Assembly: GCA_025617745.1 (NCBI GenBank)
Contig: CM046855.1
Span: forward strand, 44,879,313-44,943,312
Direction: 5' to 3'
Length of the DNA stretch: 64,000 nt
Source: Heliocidaris erythrogramma
Lineage: Eukaryota; Echinodermata; Echinoidea; Camarodonta; Echinometridae
Positions 1-12,934 of this stretch are shown here, one piece after another; within the stretch, counting starts at the first letter, position 1, and each line of letters begins with the position of its first letter. The notes under the pieces are model-generated. The model had not been told where the DNA came from. It ran no database searches and saw nothing but the letters and a program-made list of their open reading frames with translations. The position numbers and the translations under genes were made by a program.

Positions 1-189
1 CAAAAAAATATACCAAAAAAGGGGTAAAGAAAAATGCAAAAGAAAAAAACGAATTTAGTGCAGAGAATTGTAAATTAGTATTAAAAAATGCATAATATTC
101 ATAACAGTGTATTCTTTAGCAATAGATACTCTTTAAACTTACATTTGAATGAGTTGAGAGATTTAGTGTTTTTGATAGGGGTTCTTTGC

Positions 190-861
190 ACGTTATTGAT
201 CTAGAAAAGGAAGTACAGCCATAATCAACCCGATAGTCAAGTTTACCCCTCGTATTGTAATCCTGAAAATTGCTTTTTTGCTAAAGATTAAGTTGAATAT
301 TTTTGGTAAAAGTTTCTTATTGTACAAAAACATAAAAGTAACTAAAATTGTGATTATGGAGGTTATACAGAGTATTTTAAGTTTTTGAAAGAGAGGCATA
401 GAATGACTACGGAAATCAGAGTTTGTAATTATTCTAACTATTCTTTTTTTGTAATTTCAATAAGCTGTCAAGTAGATGTTTATTACTAGATCCCCATACA
501 ATTATACCATAATTTAAGTGAGGCAATATCAAAGTATTATATAGCATAAGTAATATCTTTTGAGGAACAAATTCTCTTAATCTATTAAGAACACCAATAT
601 TCTAGAGATCTGATTTGATATTTTTTTATCATTGCTTTTCCATTTCATATCATCATCTATATTAATACCTAAAAATTTACCTTTTTTTCTTGTTGCACGG
701 GTGTATTATCAATATAAAGTTTAACATCATTTATTCCAATGCACCTATTTCCAAAGATCATAAAATGGGTGTTCTGTATATTCAAAACCAATTTATTAGC
801 TATAAACCAATGATTAATTTTTCCTAATTCAACATTCATGATAGCATTTAATTCATCAACT
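190..861 (-). pseudogene. Dead non-LTR retrotransposon reverse transcriptase fragment
   Basis: Read on the minus strand, three frames in sequence give the C-terminal part of a LINE reverse transcriptase. Near 860-760 there is INHWFIANKLVLN and FMIFG; then KFLGINIDDDMKWK near 680-640; then LYNTLILPHLNYGIIVWG near 560-500; then PLFQKLKIL and LLPKIFN near 400-290. The thumb-type pattern LY(N)-LILPHLNYG-VWG is typical of CR1/Jockey-type elements. At least three frameshifts, two of them in A-runs, separate the blocks, so it is not functional. It runs antisense to PACS. The upstream catalytic (Y/F)ADD segment is not present. Confidence 0.88.
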
Positions 862-1263
862 TTTTAATGCAATATACACATACAATATTATAGAATGGGT
901 TTCAGAATCCCTGCAATCTCATTGGTCAAGAGCTGTGCCTTGAATTTTACTGGCCTGCACGTTCGATATCAATAATTATTACGATCACTGACGATAGCCA
1001 CTGTAAACATGCTATCAATATTTATTTTAGCGAGTGCGAGAGTCTGAGCTGAGAGCCGCGATATACGACTTTTTAATGACGGAGAATTGCAAGATTTGAG
1101 ACAAAATTCAGATGTTAATGATAGTTGACTTCGGATTCTGATGGTAAGCCCAATAAAATCCGATTATAGGTCTACCTGTTTAAAAACAAGCAAACTGAAA
1201 AGGCGATTAAATGAAAATTAGTGCAGTGTGAAACTGAAACTTCAAGGAGAGGGTTACTGTGTA

Positions 1264-1301
1264 GTACCGTACGCTGCACTGCACTGCAGCGCATACGGTA
1301 C
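1264..1301. repeat. Imperfect hairpin
   Basis: GTACCGTACGCTGCA is followed by an imperfect reverse complement ending ATACGGTAC, with a short ACTGC direct repeat in the loop. No family was recognised. Confidence 0.45.
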
Positions 1302-1723
1302 GGTGATTCACTACAGTCTACAGCGCAGCATACACTGGTCTGGGCTGGCCTGGATTATGGGATGACCAGACTTAAAATTTGTTGATGCAAGACTAGAAGT
1401 TCTCTTTGCATTAATTCTTTAAATTACTTGCTTTAATGTAAATAGACTAGATTATAATATCTAACTTGGGCTTGTTGTTGACACTGACAGATTCTAAAAT
1501 AAAAAAGTTGACAGTCATGACAGTAAGTTAGACAGTTAGCTTAGCCTTAGGGTCAAGACTCTAACACTGAAATAAAATGAAATTCTGAAATTTAACCTTA
1601 AATTAGCCAGATTTTCAGTTCTCTATGGAAGTCATTAAATTTCTAAAATCTATTTATGATGCATGGAAATGATTTACCAGTGCAAGCATGAAGCAGTGCC
1701 TTGTATAAGGTTTTTTTTCTCTT

Positions 1724-1778
1724 ATCATGCGTCCGGTAAATTGGATCATGCGTCCGGTAAAATTTGGCCGGTAAATTG
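1724..1778 (+). repeat. Short tandem repeat, CATGCGTCCGGTAAA unit
   Basis: ATCATGCGTCCGGTAAA occurs at 1724-1740 and again at 1745-1761, with a third partial GGCCGGTAAATTG at 1766-1778. The same GGTAAATTTGG words recur in the foldback element just downstream, suggesting a common origin. Confidence 0.6.
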
Positions 1779-1830
1779 TTGCATGATACCAGTAATAATG
1801 CCATTTATCCTGTACGCCCATTCTATAAAA

Positions 1831-1993
1831 CAGATGATGCACAGATTTATTTCGTGGGTCGGTAGAATTGTTTGCATTCGGTAAATTTGGCCTGGTCTAA
1901 AACACACTCGGCTGCGCCTCGTGTGTTTAAACCATGCTCAAATTTACCTTATGCAAACAATTCTACCGACGCACTCATATCTGTGCATCATCT
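1831..1993. mobile_element. Foldback (MITE-like) element
   Basis: The outer arms CAGATGATGCACAGAT and ATCTGTGCATCATCTG are exact reverse complements, and the arms stay paired inward with a few mismatches for about 70 bases. Paired words include CGGTAGAATTGTTTGCAT with ATGCAAACAATTCTACCG, and ACACAC with GTGTGT. The loop is a GC-rich CGGCTGCGCC. It has no coding capacity. Confidence 0.8.
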
Positions 1994-2476
1994 GTATATA
2001 TGTACAAACGTTGTAGTTCATCACTTTCTACCACTCTCATCCACCTCGAATGTATGATACACGTACATTATACCACCCATATGTCAGGCATTGCCATTTG
2101 GTTAATTTGCTGTCAGGTAATACAAGTGATCCATATATAATACATTAATCCAAGACCGATCAATAATCATTTGAAATGCACTCATTAATATTCCAGCAGT
2201 AATTTGTCAGACTCAGTTTCGACTTTCAAGCGCTGCGGTGAGTGGTGCTGGCAGGTAATCAGTCATGAATATAAATTACATTAATCAGTTATGGTTGCGT
2301 GTAATTGTGGTCCAGATCAGTGTTTTGTTTTTAGATGAACTGCAGTTTCTGATTTTCAAGAGGCCTGTAGTTTCACAAATGATCAGTGTGTCTGCTGTAT
2401 CTGTATTATTTCATTCTAAACATGCATGAATAAATGAATTTAAAAAAAAAATAAAGCTCGGGGGGGGGGGGGGGGG

Positions 2477-2610
2477 CGTTTCATCAGGTGTCTTGTCAGT
2501 GATTTTTATCGACAAATTTGCTCTCATCCAATCAGATGCAAGGATTTCAGTAGCTTATAACAGTTATTGCAACTTGTTATTGATGACAAGTTTTATGAAA
2601 TGGGTCCCAG
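2477..2610 (+). mobile_element. MITE, GTTTCATCA family, mixed ends
   Basis: The left end is type A (GTTTCATCAGGTGTCTTGTC then AGTGATTTTTATCGACAA). The shared core follows, with CCAATCAGATGCAAGGATTT and AGTAGCTTATAACAG. The right end is type B (TTGTTATTGATGACAAG then TTTTATGAAATGGGTCCCA). Five more copies occur at 19764, 29227, 35808, 42016 and 60741. Here A and B ends are combined on one copy. A G17 run precedes it and a C17 run follows about 50 bases later. Confidence 0.85.
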
Positions 2611-4489
2611 GAGCACTGCCTTTTAGGGAGTTGTTGTTGGAGATGTGTGCCAAATCACCCCCCCCCCCCCCCCCACCCCAAACTACCCCTGACTTGCACT
2701 TGTTCAAGTATTGATGTTAGTGTGTCTAGTACATAGATCAATTTTCACTTTCTGGAAATTGGTCTGTCTGAACCCAGAAAGAAAGTCTGATAATTTCTCC
2801 TGTTTGTGTTTGTTTACAGCCAAATCAAACCAATTTAAAGGGAATACATTGAAAGGAGATTTCATAGACTTTGTGAAATGTGAAATTATAGCAATTTTTC
2901 GAAAGGTCTGAGAAGGTTTTTACAAATTTTTACATTTTAAAAAGTATTTTATTGATCTACTTCCAGACAGTTAAAGAAAACCAACCGTTTCTAAAAAAAA
3001 AAAAAAGGTTGAACAGTAAAAAATACCCCTTAATGATTCAGCCCTTATGATGATAATGATAAATATTATAAATGATTATAATAATAATATTAATGATAAC
3101 AACAGTAGGAACATTGATGTAAATAACAACAACAACAACAGTAATACAGTGCTTTTATGGCACATATCACATTATTTCCATTGTGGATGAATTTTACATG
3201 ATGATGTACATGTACATTGTAGATCATACCAGTTTTAGGTTCAGTAAAATACTAGGGCAACAACCCTGGTACCAGGTTAGAAAGAAATAGAAGCCTTTCC
3301 TTGTAGGTCGTTCACAGTATCATGTTAAAAGGAACTTTTCAACTTGTGACAACTAGACCAATTTATTTCCTGCTTGTGTATGAACCATACATGTAGGCTT
3401 TGAATCCAGGTCTGTACACATTTCTAATTAGGAAATGATGCAACAAGAAGCTTGTGTTGAGTACAAGAGGACATTTTGGATATTGAGTTATTGACTGGTT
3501 ATTGAAGCTTTGCATAATTAATAGCGACTCATCCAATATTGGAGCATTTAGAATACTTCCGTACATTACATTATATGTCCTACATGTACATGTACATGCA
3601 CATGACTGCATCAAACAAGTGCTGTATTTATTTTCAATTTACTGAAACTGTCCTTGAAAAGCAGGTGGGTGTTTGTTTAACTTTAAAATGATAATCCTCT
3701 AAGAAGGATGTCATCAATCTTGAAGTATACCAGTGTGTTATTAGACATCAAAAAACATTTGCAACATAACAATTACACTCTTTAGAAGTTAAAGAAATTG
3801 TACATACATGTAGAGGAAATGTATTCGGTTTCGTGCATTGATGGTCATGGAATGGTATGTTTATTTTGCATATTACTCAGCGAAATTCTGTCAGAATTTG
3901 ACGGATGCTATATATTTATAACTTGATAATAATTGCGCTTGATTCTGTTTGAATATATTTGGTCAGATTTGATTATTATCTTTAGATTTAAATGGGGGAA
4001 TACCAGGTGCAAATGAGTGCACTGCGATGTACGACACAACCTTGCCCCAGCCCCAGGTATTTCCATTTTCTCAAATGCAACAGAACATTTCTTTTTCTGA
4101 GACTACCAGTCACCAGTGTTCTGGCCAGTGGTGCTAAAGTATGGGGGATTTCAGAAGAAGAAAATATACCAAGGGCAAATCCCCCCCCCCCTCCCCCCAA
4201 CAAGGATCCCTGCCTGACAAGGTGTCAATGCATACTTTCAACCTCCAAAGTAGTTATAGTCCTCTCCACCACTTTTCTGGGATGCCATAAAGTCATATTG
4301 CACTCAGTTTGGACTAACAAATATATATGCAAATGCATAATTTCATCTGGCAAAACTGATTTAGTCATCCCCTGGGATGCCATTAAGTCACATTTTCTGT
4401 TGTTGTCAATTTAGACCAAGGGTGAACAGTTTTCTACCAAGAAGCCTGCCAGTAACAACATATCCTTTTTCTTTCTTTGTGCATTTTAG

Positions 4490-4616
4490 GTGCTACAACA
4501 ATCTAAAGACAATGAGTTGAGTCTGTACGGGAAGGAGCATGGCATGGCCAGGGATAAGGTGGCTCAGGTGACCGTTCTGGGACTGTCCAGTCAGCCTGTG
4601 GACCAGGTCAAAAGGG
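4490..4616 (+). CDS. PACS: PACS exon a: end of cargo (furin)-binding region
   Basis: The acceptor is a pyrimidine-rich tract ending in TTTTAG; the donor is AGGG|GTAAGT. The exon encodes 42 codons plus one base, starting in phase 0 with VLQQSKDNELSLYGKEHG and ending LGLSSQPVDQVKR. VLQ aligns with the V-M-Q preceding the corresponding loop in human PACS1. LSSQPVD matches the LSSQPID that closes the furin-binding region in vertebrate PACS. This region contacts acidic-cluster cargo and adaptors. The previous exon, which should end in an INMAE-like strand, was not found between 1 and 4489 and is probably further upstream. Confidence 0.92.
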
Positions 4617-4889
4617 GTAAGTCAGTCCTTTGTGAAAATATAATTGTGGTCCAGCTTTGTTGGGTCTGACTCGACTCGGCTCTAGGAATAGCTAGTCAGC
4701 GTGTAGATCAGGCCTAGAGAGGTATAACAGAATATACATGTATCATGCTTTTCAAAACTATGATTTTGTCCCTTGTTTAGGGGCAGACTCTATACATGGA
4801 CTTGCCCTTTATTCATAAGTCACAAGCTGAACTATAGTAAGGTCTGAAACTTTTGCAGATTGTTCATGATGGCCGTTTCTTGAGGCATG

Positions 4890-5089
4890 AAACTGAATTC
4901 ACGACAGAGGTTTATCTTAAACTATGGTCTAAGCCATGTTTTTAAACCTCCAGCGTGGACTAAAATAAGCTTAAATAAGCGTATATAAATGCGTTACTAT
5001 CCGCCCATTGGACATGAGGACATGCGCGTACTATGCTTATGGAGATTTAAACCATGGGTTAGATAAACCTCTTACATGAATTTGGGCCG
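4890..5089. mobile_element. Imperfect foldback element
   Basis: The left arm has GAATTCACGACAGAGGTTTA followed by ACTATGG. The right arm, reverse complemented, reads AATTCATGTAAGAGGTTTAT followed by CCATGG. The ends pair with several mismatches. No coding capacity. Confidence 0.6.
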
Positions 5090-6521
5090 ATGTCTACTGA
5101 TTTTCACTCCTGGTGGTGAAAGAAACAACACCCAAAAATGAAATGAAAACACTAAGATTACTTTGCATCAAATCGCTTCATCATTATAAAAAACTCTACA
5201 CTGTACAACGTTCAACGTCCGTTCACAATGTATTTCTTTAGTGTTATGCTTTTTTTGTAGTTTGCTCAAAGAGCCATCGCAGAGTGAACCTGTATATACA
5301 TTCTTGTACATGTACATGTACATTACATTGTAGTTTTCATGGACCTAAGTGCCTTGGTACAAGAGCCTCAGTGTTCTCCATATTTTCCCCAAAATTGTTA
5401 CGGACAAACCAATCTCGATACCTTCATCCCTTATTATTTGTGGCTACATATTATCCTAGCCGAGATGTACATGTATGTACCTCACTGCTCGAGGGGCGAC
5501 TCTAAGCAGGCAATATATATTCCGGACCATGCCCGATTTCGGGCTTCACTGATTGAAGCGTGCGAGTGGCTGCGGGTCTGCAAGCACCAGAATACAATTT
5601 GATAAATGACATCTTCTATTTGCAGTGGTATTAACCACTTTAAAGTGGGCCACTTAAGTCCGTCCTTCCTTAGAAATACTGGAAAGACTCACTTTGTCTG
5701 GACACTGAATGTTTACATCTGTCTGTGCCAGGCTTTTCCAATAAATCTCAATTTCTTTTTTTTTTTTGTAAAATTTATGTGTCCTTTAAACCCTTGCTCA
5801 TAATATGCATCCGCGAGTGCCTATTTGTCAATATTTGGTGTTGACACAAAGCAGGATGATGCATACCCACAATAGTTCTAAATATTATGACAGTAAAATA
5901 TGTTTTATAACAGAGGAAAAATAAGCTATGAGAGAGAAAAATGCAAAATTACATGCAATGTGGTTGGTATTATATCCTTTGTATTTCGTTTGGTTTTGAA
6001 GTCCATGTTGAATCTTTCACCAGTAAACACGCTTCAACTAGCTACATGTACATGTATTTAGAACTTGTCTGTGAGGCCTGTTAATATATAGATCACCAGA
6101 CCACAAATGTACTTTATTTCCTCAATGCTGTCAAAATGATTTACACTTTGATAACACATTTATTCTAGCTATTCATTTCCTCTTAAATGCATTATGAATC
6201 ATTGCTACCGATTGTATATTTACTTTGTTAGCTTCTTTTGTACTTTACCTAGTACAGCATACATGTACATGTATGGAATTCTGAAAAGCGATATATGGTT
6301 ACATATAACAGTGTAAACAAGGTGAATAGGAACACCATGGGAACAGGTAACAAAAACTGGGAAAAGGGTTTTTGATATTTTTCCCCAGGAGTGACACATA
6401 CCCTATACAGTGTACTCTTTTTTTTTATTCATGATGAATAAAATGAATTGAAAAGTTCTTCTCTTCTTCATTCCCGAATAAGGAAATATGTCAAAAACAC
6501 CATGCAAATGGATATATAATA

Positions 6522-6620
6522 AACACAGTAGAAATGCATTACATGTAATTGCAGACTGAAATTTATTTGATCCGAATTCGGATAAATTTTAATGCAATAT
6601 TAATGCATTTCTACTGTGTT
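6522..6620. mobile_element. Small MITE with perfect 19-bp inverted ends
   Basis: AACACAGTAGAAATGCATT at 6522-6540 is an exact reverse complement of 6602-6620. The interior is AT-rich with a central GATCCGAATTCGGATAA palindrome. About 99 bp. Confidence 0.8.
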
Positions 6621-7088
6621 CTTCTTGTTTATTAATTTTGCCAATACGAGGATTATAATCATCATCATATATATATATGTATGCAGCAAAGCAATACAAA
6701 GTTTAGAAATTGAACTGTCATCTGCATGTACATGTACCCATTTTTTGCACTGCTGATAATAATTTGCAATTGAAAAAAAGGGATTTTCTCCAGATCAATT
6801 AAGGTGAGATTTGTGGGTGCAGGTGTGTGCTTGATGATGCGGTGAACTTGATATCAAAGTGCAAGCAACTTCAAATTCCATCTTGTTTCATTTCACAAAT
6901 TATGGGAATGGGGGATGGCTTGGGTAATGCACACCTGCAGTATTCAAGGACGCAAGGTACCAACATGATATATTCTTTTAAAGAAATGTACTTTCCTGAA
7001 GGATTTGTTCTTGAAGAGACTATTTCTATAATGTACCAAATTGCCTATCTGAAACAAATTGCTCATTTGAAATGGCATACGTGAAGTT

Positions 7089-7300
7089 ATAGAGAAGGTT
7101 GAGGTTTTGTAAAGGTGAAAAAGTAATTTCTGGCCTTTCTCATCTTTTTTTTTTCATTCCTAACTTCCTGTGTGGAAGAATATATCATGGTAGGAAAATT
7201 TCTTGAAATTATTGCTTTTGAAATGCTCTCATACAGAAATATGACAAGGAATATTTGATAACTGTGGACAAATTTTGATGCCAGTTGCCACATTTGCATT
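7089..7300 (+). repeat. Dispersed repeat R1, diverged copy
   Basis: Shares order and wording with 19950-20140, 60378-60680 and 61046-61345: an AAGGTTGAG/TT start, TTTCTGG or GAGTTCTG, a CTTTCTCAT..T tract, a GGAAGAATAT block, AAATGC-CTC-CATTCA-AATATGACA and a CAAATTTT-ATGCCA block. Strongly diverged, recognised by collinear words only. Confidence 0.5.
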
Positions 7301-9464
7301 CTAGATTTTTGTTTATTTCTTTTCAGAGTTTGTGATCGTCAGCCATTTTGATTCAACTCTGATTAATCCAAAATGTCACTGTAAAATATTATGCCTATTT
7401 TCCACATGGTCATTGATAATAATTTCTAAAAAGTTGCTTTCATAATTGCATTACCTGACAAGTACTCAAAATTGTCTTTAAGGTCTACTTGGGGGAGGGG
7501 GGGGGGGGGTTACCACTGTTTAAAAAAAAAAATAGGCATGTACAGTGTGCATACATGTAATAACCTGTGTGTGTAATCATTCACTGCAGAATATACCATG
7601 TTCCATATTTTAATGCTAGAGATGGCTTTATTTGCGAACGCTGCCGTGAATTGATGCATGCCAACCCTGGCCTTGGAATAGAGTATCACTTTTCCATTTA
7701 CTCATTACATCATCATATTCAATGTAGTTCAGTGTACATGTTGATGTAGCAGCATAGTACGCAATCTGGTTGAATGAAGATGGGTGATTCAATGACACAA
7801 CCAGCTGCAGTGTGCACACTACATGTACATCATGTGCAGAACACATGCCCAAACTTGACCTTAATTTGAAGAACAGGCATTCATTCACCTTTTTTCACTT
7901 TCGATGTGCATATATACAATTATTTTGATTAATAGAAACTTACTGAACACTTTTTCAGACTGTCTTTAGTATTGCGTGAATAATAAGTATGAAGTGAAAT
8001 ACAATTCAGTTTCTGTTCATGAAAATGAGACATTTTTTTTGTGTGTACATATACTACTTGTGACCAGATATGAAAATCCTTGTCAGTGTTAGATCATGTC
8101 TATTGCTCTAGTAGAGTGGTTGGAACTGCCATCATACAAAGCTAGATGACAAGGGAATTTCCTATAAAATTAATAAGTGTATTCTATAATACACTGGTTT
8201 AAGTTTCTTCTTTTTTTCTCATCCATGCTAAGTTGTACCAGTTTATAAGCCATTGGTGTCCACATACAATCACATCAAAAATCACATCACCTTTTGGAAG
8301 ACAAACGTTTCCCAAAACTGTTGGGTGGTAAATATCACTGCACAGGAGCTGTGATTTTTACCTACATATATATATTTATCAACAAAGTACTTCCTATTTT
8401 TTAGGATATCTACAAGGAAATGTCTGTCCAAAAATTTAGCAATACTGACATTCAGTCTTAGAAGGAAGATAAACATACACAAGGTCTGAGTGGGGATTTT
8501 TATGTTGTTTTTTTTTTTGTTGTTTGTTTGGGCTTTTTTTTTTGGGGGGGGGTGCACAATCCTGAATGAACTTCTGACTGACCCAAAAAATTGATTACAA
8601 TTCATATTTTTCTGGTGCCTTTTGGGTCGAAAATTTGAGGAGAGGCACATTTTTTTTTTTTTTTTTTTTTTTGGGGGGGGGGGGGAGGGGGGTTAGGTTT
8701 CCCCCTAAATCTACTTGTGAACATATTTATTAGTTGATTGGATATGGTGATCCATACACAATAAACAATTTAGTATTCCCACCATTCTGGGAACTAGGAA
8801 CATGAAAATATCAATACATGTAGTTTGCTATAAATAAAAAGCATGGACAATCCTGTGGTGATAAATGGAATGCAATGCAGTTCAATGAAGAAAAAAATGA
8901 GTGTCTTTAATATAAAGAGCAACAAAAACTATGAGAAATGCATTATCCTTTGTTACAATTCAAAAGGGCATGAACTCTTAATTACAGTACATGTATGTGA
9001 GTTAATGTCTTTTTGGCTCGTAGTAGAGTGTGGGGATTATCCAAATCTTTACGGGTAGTCCTCATTGCTATTGTGAATTGACATTCAGCAGTTTGAGTCG
9101 AGAAGACATCTTTCACGCAGTAAAGAAGTGAGATTTGGAACGCTGTTCAAATCTCACATTAATTTGCGCCAGTTAGCATGTGTGTGTTTATTTATAGATT
9201 TGTTCAAAATAAAATTTATCATTACTTTTACTGACCTTGAACACATACAAAACATATAAAAGTAGTTATTCATCCAAAAAGAAAAAAATTGTGCTTTGAG
9301 TGAGATTTTCATTCCAATTAGAATTTCATAAAATAGTCAGTTTTTTGTGAGACTAATTGCTTCGAGTGTAAGAGGCCCATTAGAGTATTCTTTTGTTGTG
9401 ATGAAAGGAGAGCTGCAAGCAACTTCAAATGTGCACTGTGAAATATCAAAAGAAATCTAGCATA

Positions 9465-10078
9465 TTAAAGGGGTACTCCGGCCTGAAAATAATACTAATT
9501 GAATGAATAGAGTAAAATTAAACAAGCAAAACACTGAAAATTTCATCGAAATCCGATAAAAAATAACGAAGTTATTGAATTTTTAAATTTTGCATTATTT
9601 TGGGAAACCGTTCTCTGCATGTCATCATGAATATGTAATGAGTGAGCTGATGATGTCACGTCCCCACTTTCCTTTTTTAACTATATTATATGAAATCTTC
9701 ATTATTTCATTTTTTCATACATGTCTATAGATAAAAAATATCTCCCTTGTAACAAAATAAGTTACAGCACTGATGAACTTACACATTAAATAAGGAGTCA
9801 GTCTTTTTAGTTATAGGCTTGGAGCAGAAAATTTGAATAATTGCAATTTCATATAATAAAATACAAAAGAAAAAGTGGGGATATGACATCATCAGCTCAC
9901 TCACTGCATATTCATGATGACGTGCATATAACTGTTTTACCAAAATAATGCAAAACTTAAAAATTCCATAACTTCATTATTTTTCATCCGATTTCGATGA
10001 AATTTTCAGTGATTTGTTTGTTTAATTTTACTCTATTTATTCAATTCATATTAATTCCAGTCTGGAGTACCCCTTTAA
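9465..10078. mobile_element. MITE with ~200-bp inverted repeats
   Basis: The ends are TTAAAGGGGTACTCCGGCCT and, at the other side, CTGGAGTACCCCTTTAA. Arms stay alignable for about 200 bases. Paired words include CAGTGATTTG with CAAGCAAAACACTG, ATTTCGATGAAATTTTCA with TGAAAATTTCATCGAAAT, and GTGAGCTGATGATGTCA with TGACATCATCAGCTCAC. The middle (about 9680-9860) is unpaired AT-rich sequence. The outer TTAA and flanking TA hint at a TA or TTAA target but are not decisive. No transposase. Confidence 0.85.
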
Positions 10079-10617
10079 GGCACATGTATGTATCTGTTGT
10101 ACATGTATCATTCATAATTGTTTACTTCTTCAAGTACTGCAGATCATCAAAATTTTATTTCTACAAAAGTATGAAGGTTATATTCTTTCTGCCATGGGGA
10201 ATTTGATTACATTTATATCTGATTTTATTTCCATGGAATTTGCTTGGTTCAGAGCTCCTCTAAGTGGTGTACCCTAAGCAGTGACATGCAAGACAAAATA
10301 AAATGTGCTCCAGTTTGCGTATTATTGCATATCCTCGTAAAACATTTCATTTCTTTGTATTAACATTTCATCCAGGTCTTGTTTTTCTGGTTGTTCTGCT
10401 GCCCTTGACATTTCTGACTGTCTAAATGGATTTCCAAATGTTTTGGTGTGTGGAACTGAGAAACTTATTGAATGTTTCTATTCTTATAGCACTTCCTGCA
10501 TAAATATTCTGATATGTTCTCGTGCTGCAAAGTTATAGTAAAACCATCTGAAGGCATGTTTAAGTCTAGTTTTTGCAATAAAAGCACTGAAAAACATTGC
10601 AATGCTTGTATGATTCT

Positions 10618-10893
10618 TTAGAATATGGTATCCCAAACAAAATTACAGTAAAATGAGATGAAATTTGGAGCCTGGAGGCTGTTCTCCTGGTCACCATCTT
10701 TATTTCCAGACAGCGCCACAACCTCACAAGCCGTGTCGAAAAAGGAATTTGCACGCTCCTTATTCTCGTTGATTACATCTGCCACGAGCGCAACATATGC
10801 GGAAGCGTTTGCAGGGGGATTCATATTACCTTCCAAAGGCACATCGCAAAGTTGAGAAGAGATCTGGCGCAGTTATTAATGTTTCTTTTCACT
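10618..10893 (-). other. Unrecognised coding-like ORF fragment
   Basis: On the minus strand an open frame runs from about 10893 to a stop near 10618. It has near-coding composition and higher GC than its surroundings between about 10855 and 10665. The peptide includes ISSQLCDVPLEGNMNPPANA, AYVALVADVINENKERANSF and DTACEVVALSGNKDGDQENS. It belongs to no family I can name and does not resemble PACS. Two stop codons lie directly upstream of the open stretch. A GAAG|GTAATA donor-like site lies inside it and no convincing acceptor was seen. It could be an exon or pseudogene fragment of an antisense gene, or a retroelement piece. Confidence 0.35.
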
Positions 10894-11500
10894 AGAACGT
10901 AGTAATCAAATCCGTGTGGATGTATATAGAGCGGGTGATTGGAATTCATTGCTGTGAAATTTTCTTTGCGTGAACACAAATTTTGTCCATCGCTTTATAA
11001 CATGGTGCTTGATGAATTGGACATTTAGCAATGCTCAATAACGGTAGATTAAGCACACTTTGGTTGGACAAACATGATAATCTAAAAAGACTATTTGGGT
11101 ACTCATGGGTAATCACTTTATAGGCAAGCAAATTAATTTGAGATGGATTTTAAATTGAATTATCTTCATTTAATCCAATCTTAGTAATGTTTATCCCGTC
11201 CCCATGTGCATCACTTCTTTCTTTGCATGTTGTTCGGTTTTTATAAGTTGCATGAAGGTTAAAATAATTACAGTTCAAAATTTGCTCAAATGGCAGGGGG
11301 CTGAATATGAAAGCAGGACTCTTCAGACATTTACTTTCAGATATTTGCTATTAGTAATAGGCACATACTTTACAAAAACCAGCAACTGTTTGCTTACTCG
11401 ATGCTGAGCAACATCATATTAAATCAAGAAAGAAATTCATTTCCTCATTTAGTGAGAAACAGTTGCCTACATACATGTATGTAGATATTCTTTTAAGATT

Positions 11501-11583
11501 TTTTTTTCTCTCTCTCTTTATCTGCCTCTGTCTCTGTCTCTGTCTCTCACTCTCTCTGTTTCTCTCCGTCTCTCTCATTCTCT
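11501..11583 (+). repeat. CT-rich microsatellite (TCTCTG/TCTC)
   Basis: An interrupted pyrimidine tract made of TCTC and GTCTCT units. It is followed by TCTGGGAACTAGGAACAT, which also occurs at about 8787-8804, so a small dispersed repeat may abut it. Confidence 0.85.
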
Positions 11584-12934
11584 GGGAACTAGGAACATAA
11601 AAAATGCAAATCAATTGTACTTTGAAGTTAGATGCCAGGACATTTCTTATGTGGAAGCAATTACTGGAAAAAAATTGCATTCCACATTAATGTGTAAAAG
11701 ACATGGTAGTAGATAATTGGAAAGAATAATACATCCTGCATAGTTAAGCACAATATACAGTGCTTCTGTTGCTGCCTCTAAATGGCAAAGTTGAATTGCT
11801 AATTGATGTCCTCTACTCAACGTTGGCTGCTTACTACCTAGGGCTATTCCGAAGATGATATACGACCCCGAGCAGCAGTTATGACCCATTTCTGTTTAGC
11901 CAAAAGGTTTCTCGAAATGATCACTGTTTACGTTGCCAGCTGACATTTCTCTACTTGCCATGTATCATGAAGTCTTTCTAGGGGGAATTCGCTAGTGTAT
12001 TTCATTGCGCCACATGCTTGCACCTATTTTCATACATAGTGTACAGTGAAGTGCTTTTTGTATTCGCTCTAAATATCTTTTGCAAACATCGAGTTAGAGG
12101 TACCATTCAAACGTCCAATTGACCCATAATGCTACATCAGTCCGAACCAAGAAAAATAGACATGAAGTGATATGTATATATATATATTTCCAATTGAAAA
12201 AAAAAAAAAAAACTTAGATAATTATACCCATCTTTAACTTATGAAATTGCGAAACATAGATTGAGAGCAAAGAAAAAAATTAAATAGGCACATTCATCTG
12301 TTTATCCACTTCACAGTTATCAATTTCCTCAAAACATCTGACATGCTTTCACCAACATTTTCAGATAGATTTCTACAGGTGTACTTCCAATTTCATTTTA
12401 AATTACAAATGTGAGATTATATCTTAAGCGGTATTTTTTTACTATGTGTCACTCAAGACCTATCTTCCTCATTCATGCATCTAACCCTGAATCTGTAGGT
12501 GAATATAAGACAAAACAATTAACATGTTGACTGCTGAATTTTCTCATTCCCATAGGCTTAATACAGGAACCATCCAGTTCCTGTATGTAATGGGTTAATA
12601 GCCCATATATTAATAGATCATATTTGTTATTCGTTAGGAAAACTATCTCACAGATATTGATCCAGATCCTTGCCACCTATTTGTTCTAATCATAATTGGA
12701 GGTCATCCCCGTCTTTTCTTCCTGCTTTATGATCCATCAAATTACACAGACCCTCCAAGTGAATTAGTGCGACCAATTTCCTCAAATTAGTGTAGGAGCA
12801 CGCTCCAGTGCGTCCACTGCCGTAGATGGCTGAACAATGGGCTCAAGATCCTAATTAGTTTAGACGGTGGGATTGATTGCTCTGAGAATCGACCCTGGCC
12901 ATTAGATATGGCATGACAGAGACCTTTCTGCGCT

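Larger units (their letters stand above)
1..4489 (+). other. Upstream PACS intron (partial)
   Basis: No exon was recognised. It contains a dead LINE reverse transcriptase (190-861, minus), a short hairpin near 1264-1301, tandem CATGCGTCCGGTAAA units, a foldback element (1831-1993) and a MITE with mixed ends flanked by a G17 run and a C17 run (2460-2674). From about 2700 to 4480 I see only simple AAC/AAT-rich bits (3055-3145), ACATGTAC tracts and a C11-T-C6 run at 4181-4198. Confidence 0.7.

Noticed and set aside
3992..4414. 140-residue open frame upstream of exon a
   Set aside because: It reads through a C homopolymer, does not join exon a in frame, and has no recognisable domain; no acceptor or donor fits it.
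1..4489. Preceding PACS exon
   Set aside because: No segment encoding the expected end of the cargo-binding region with a phase-0 donor was seen.
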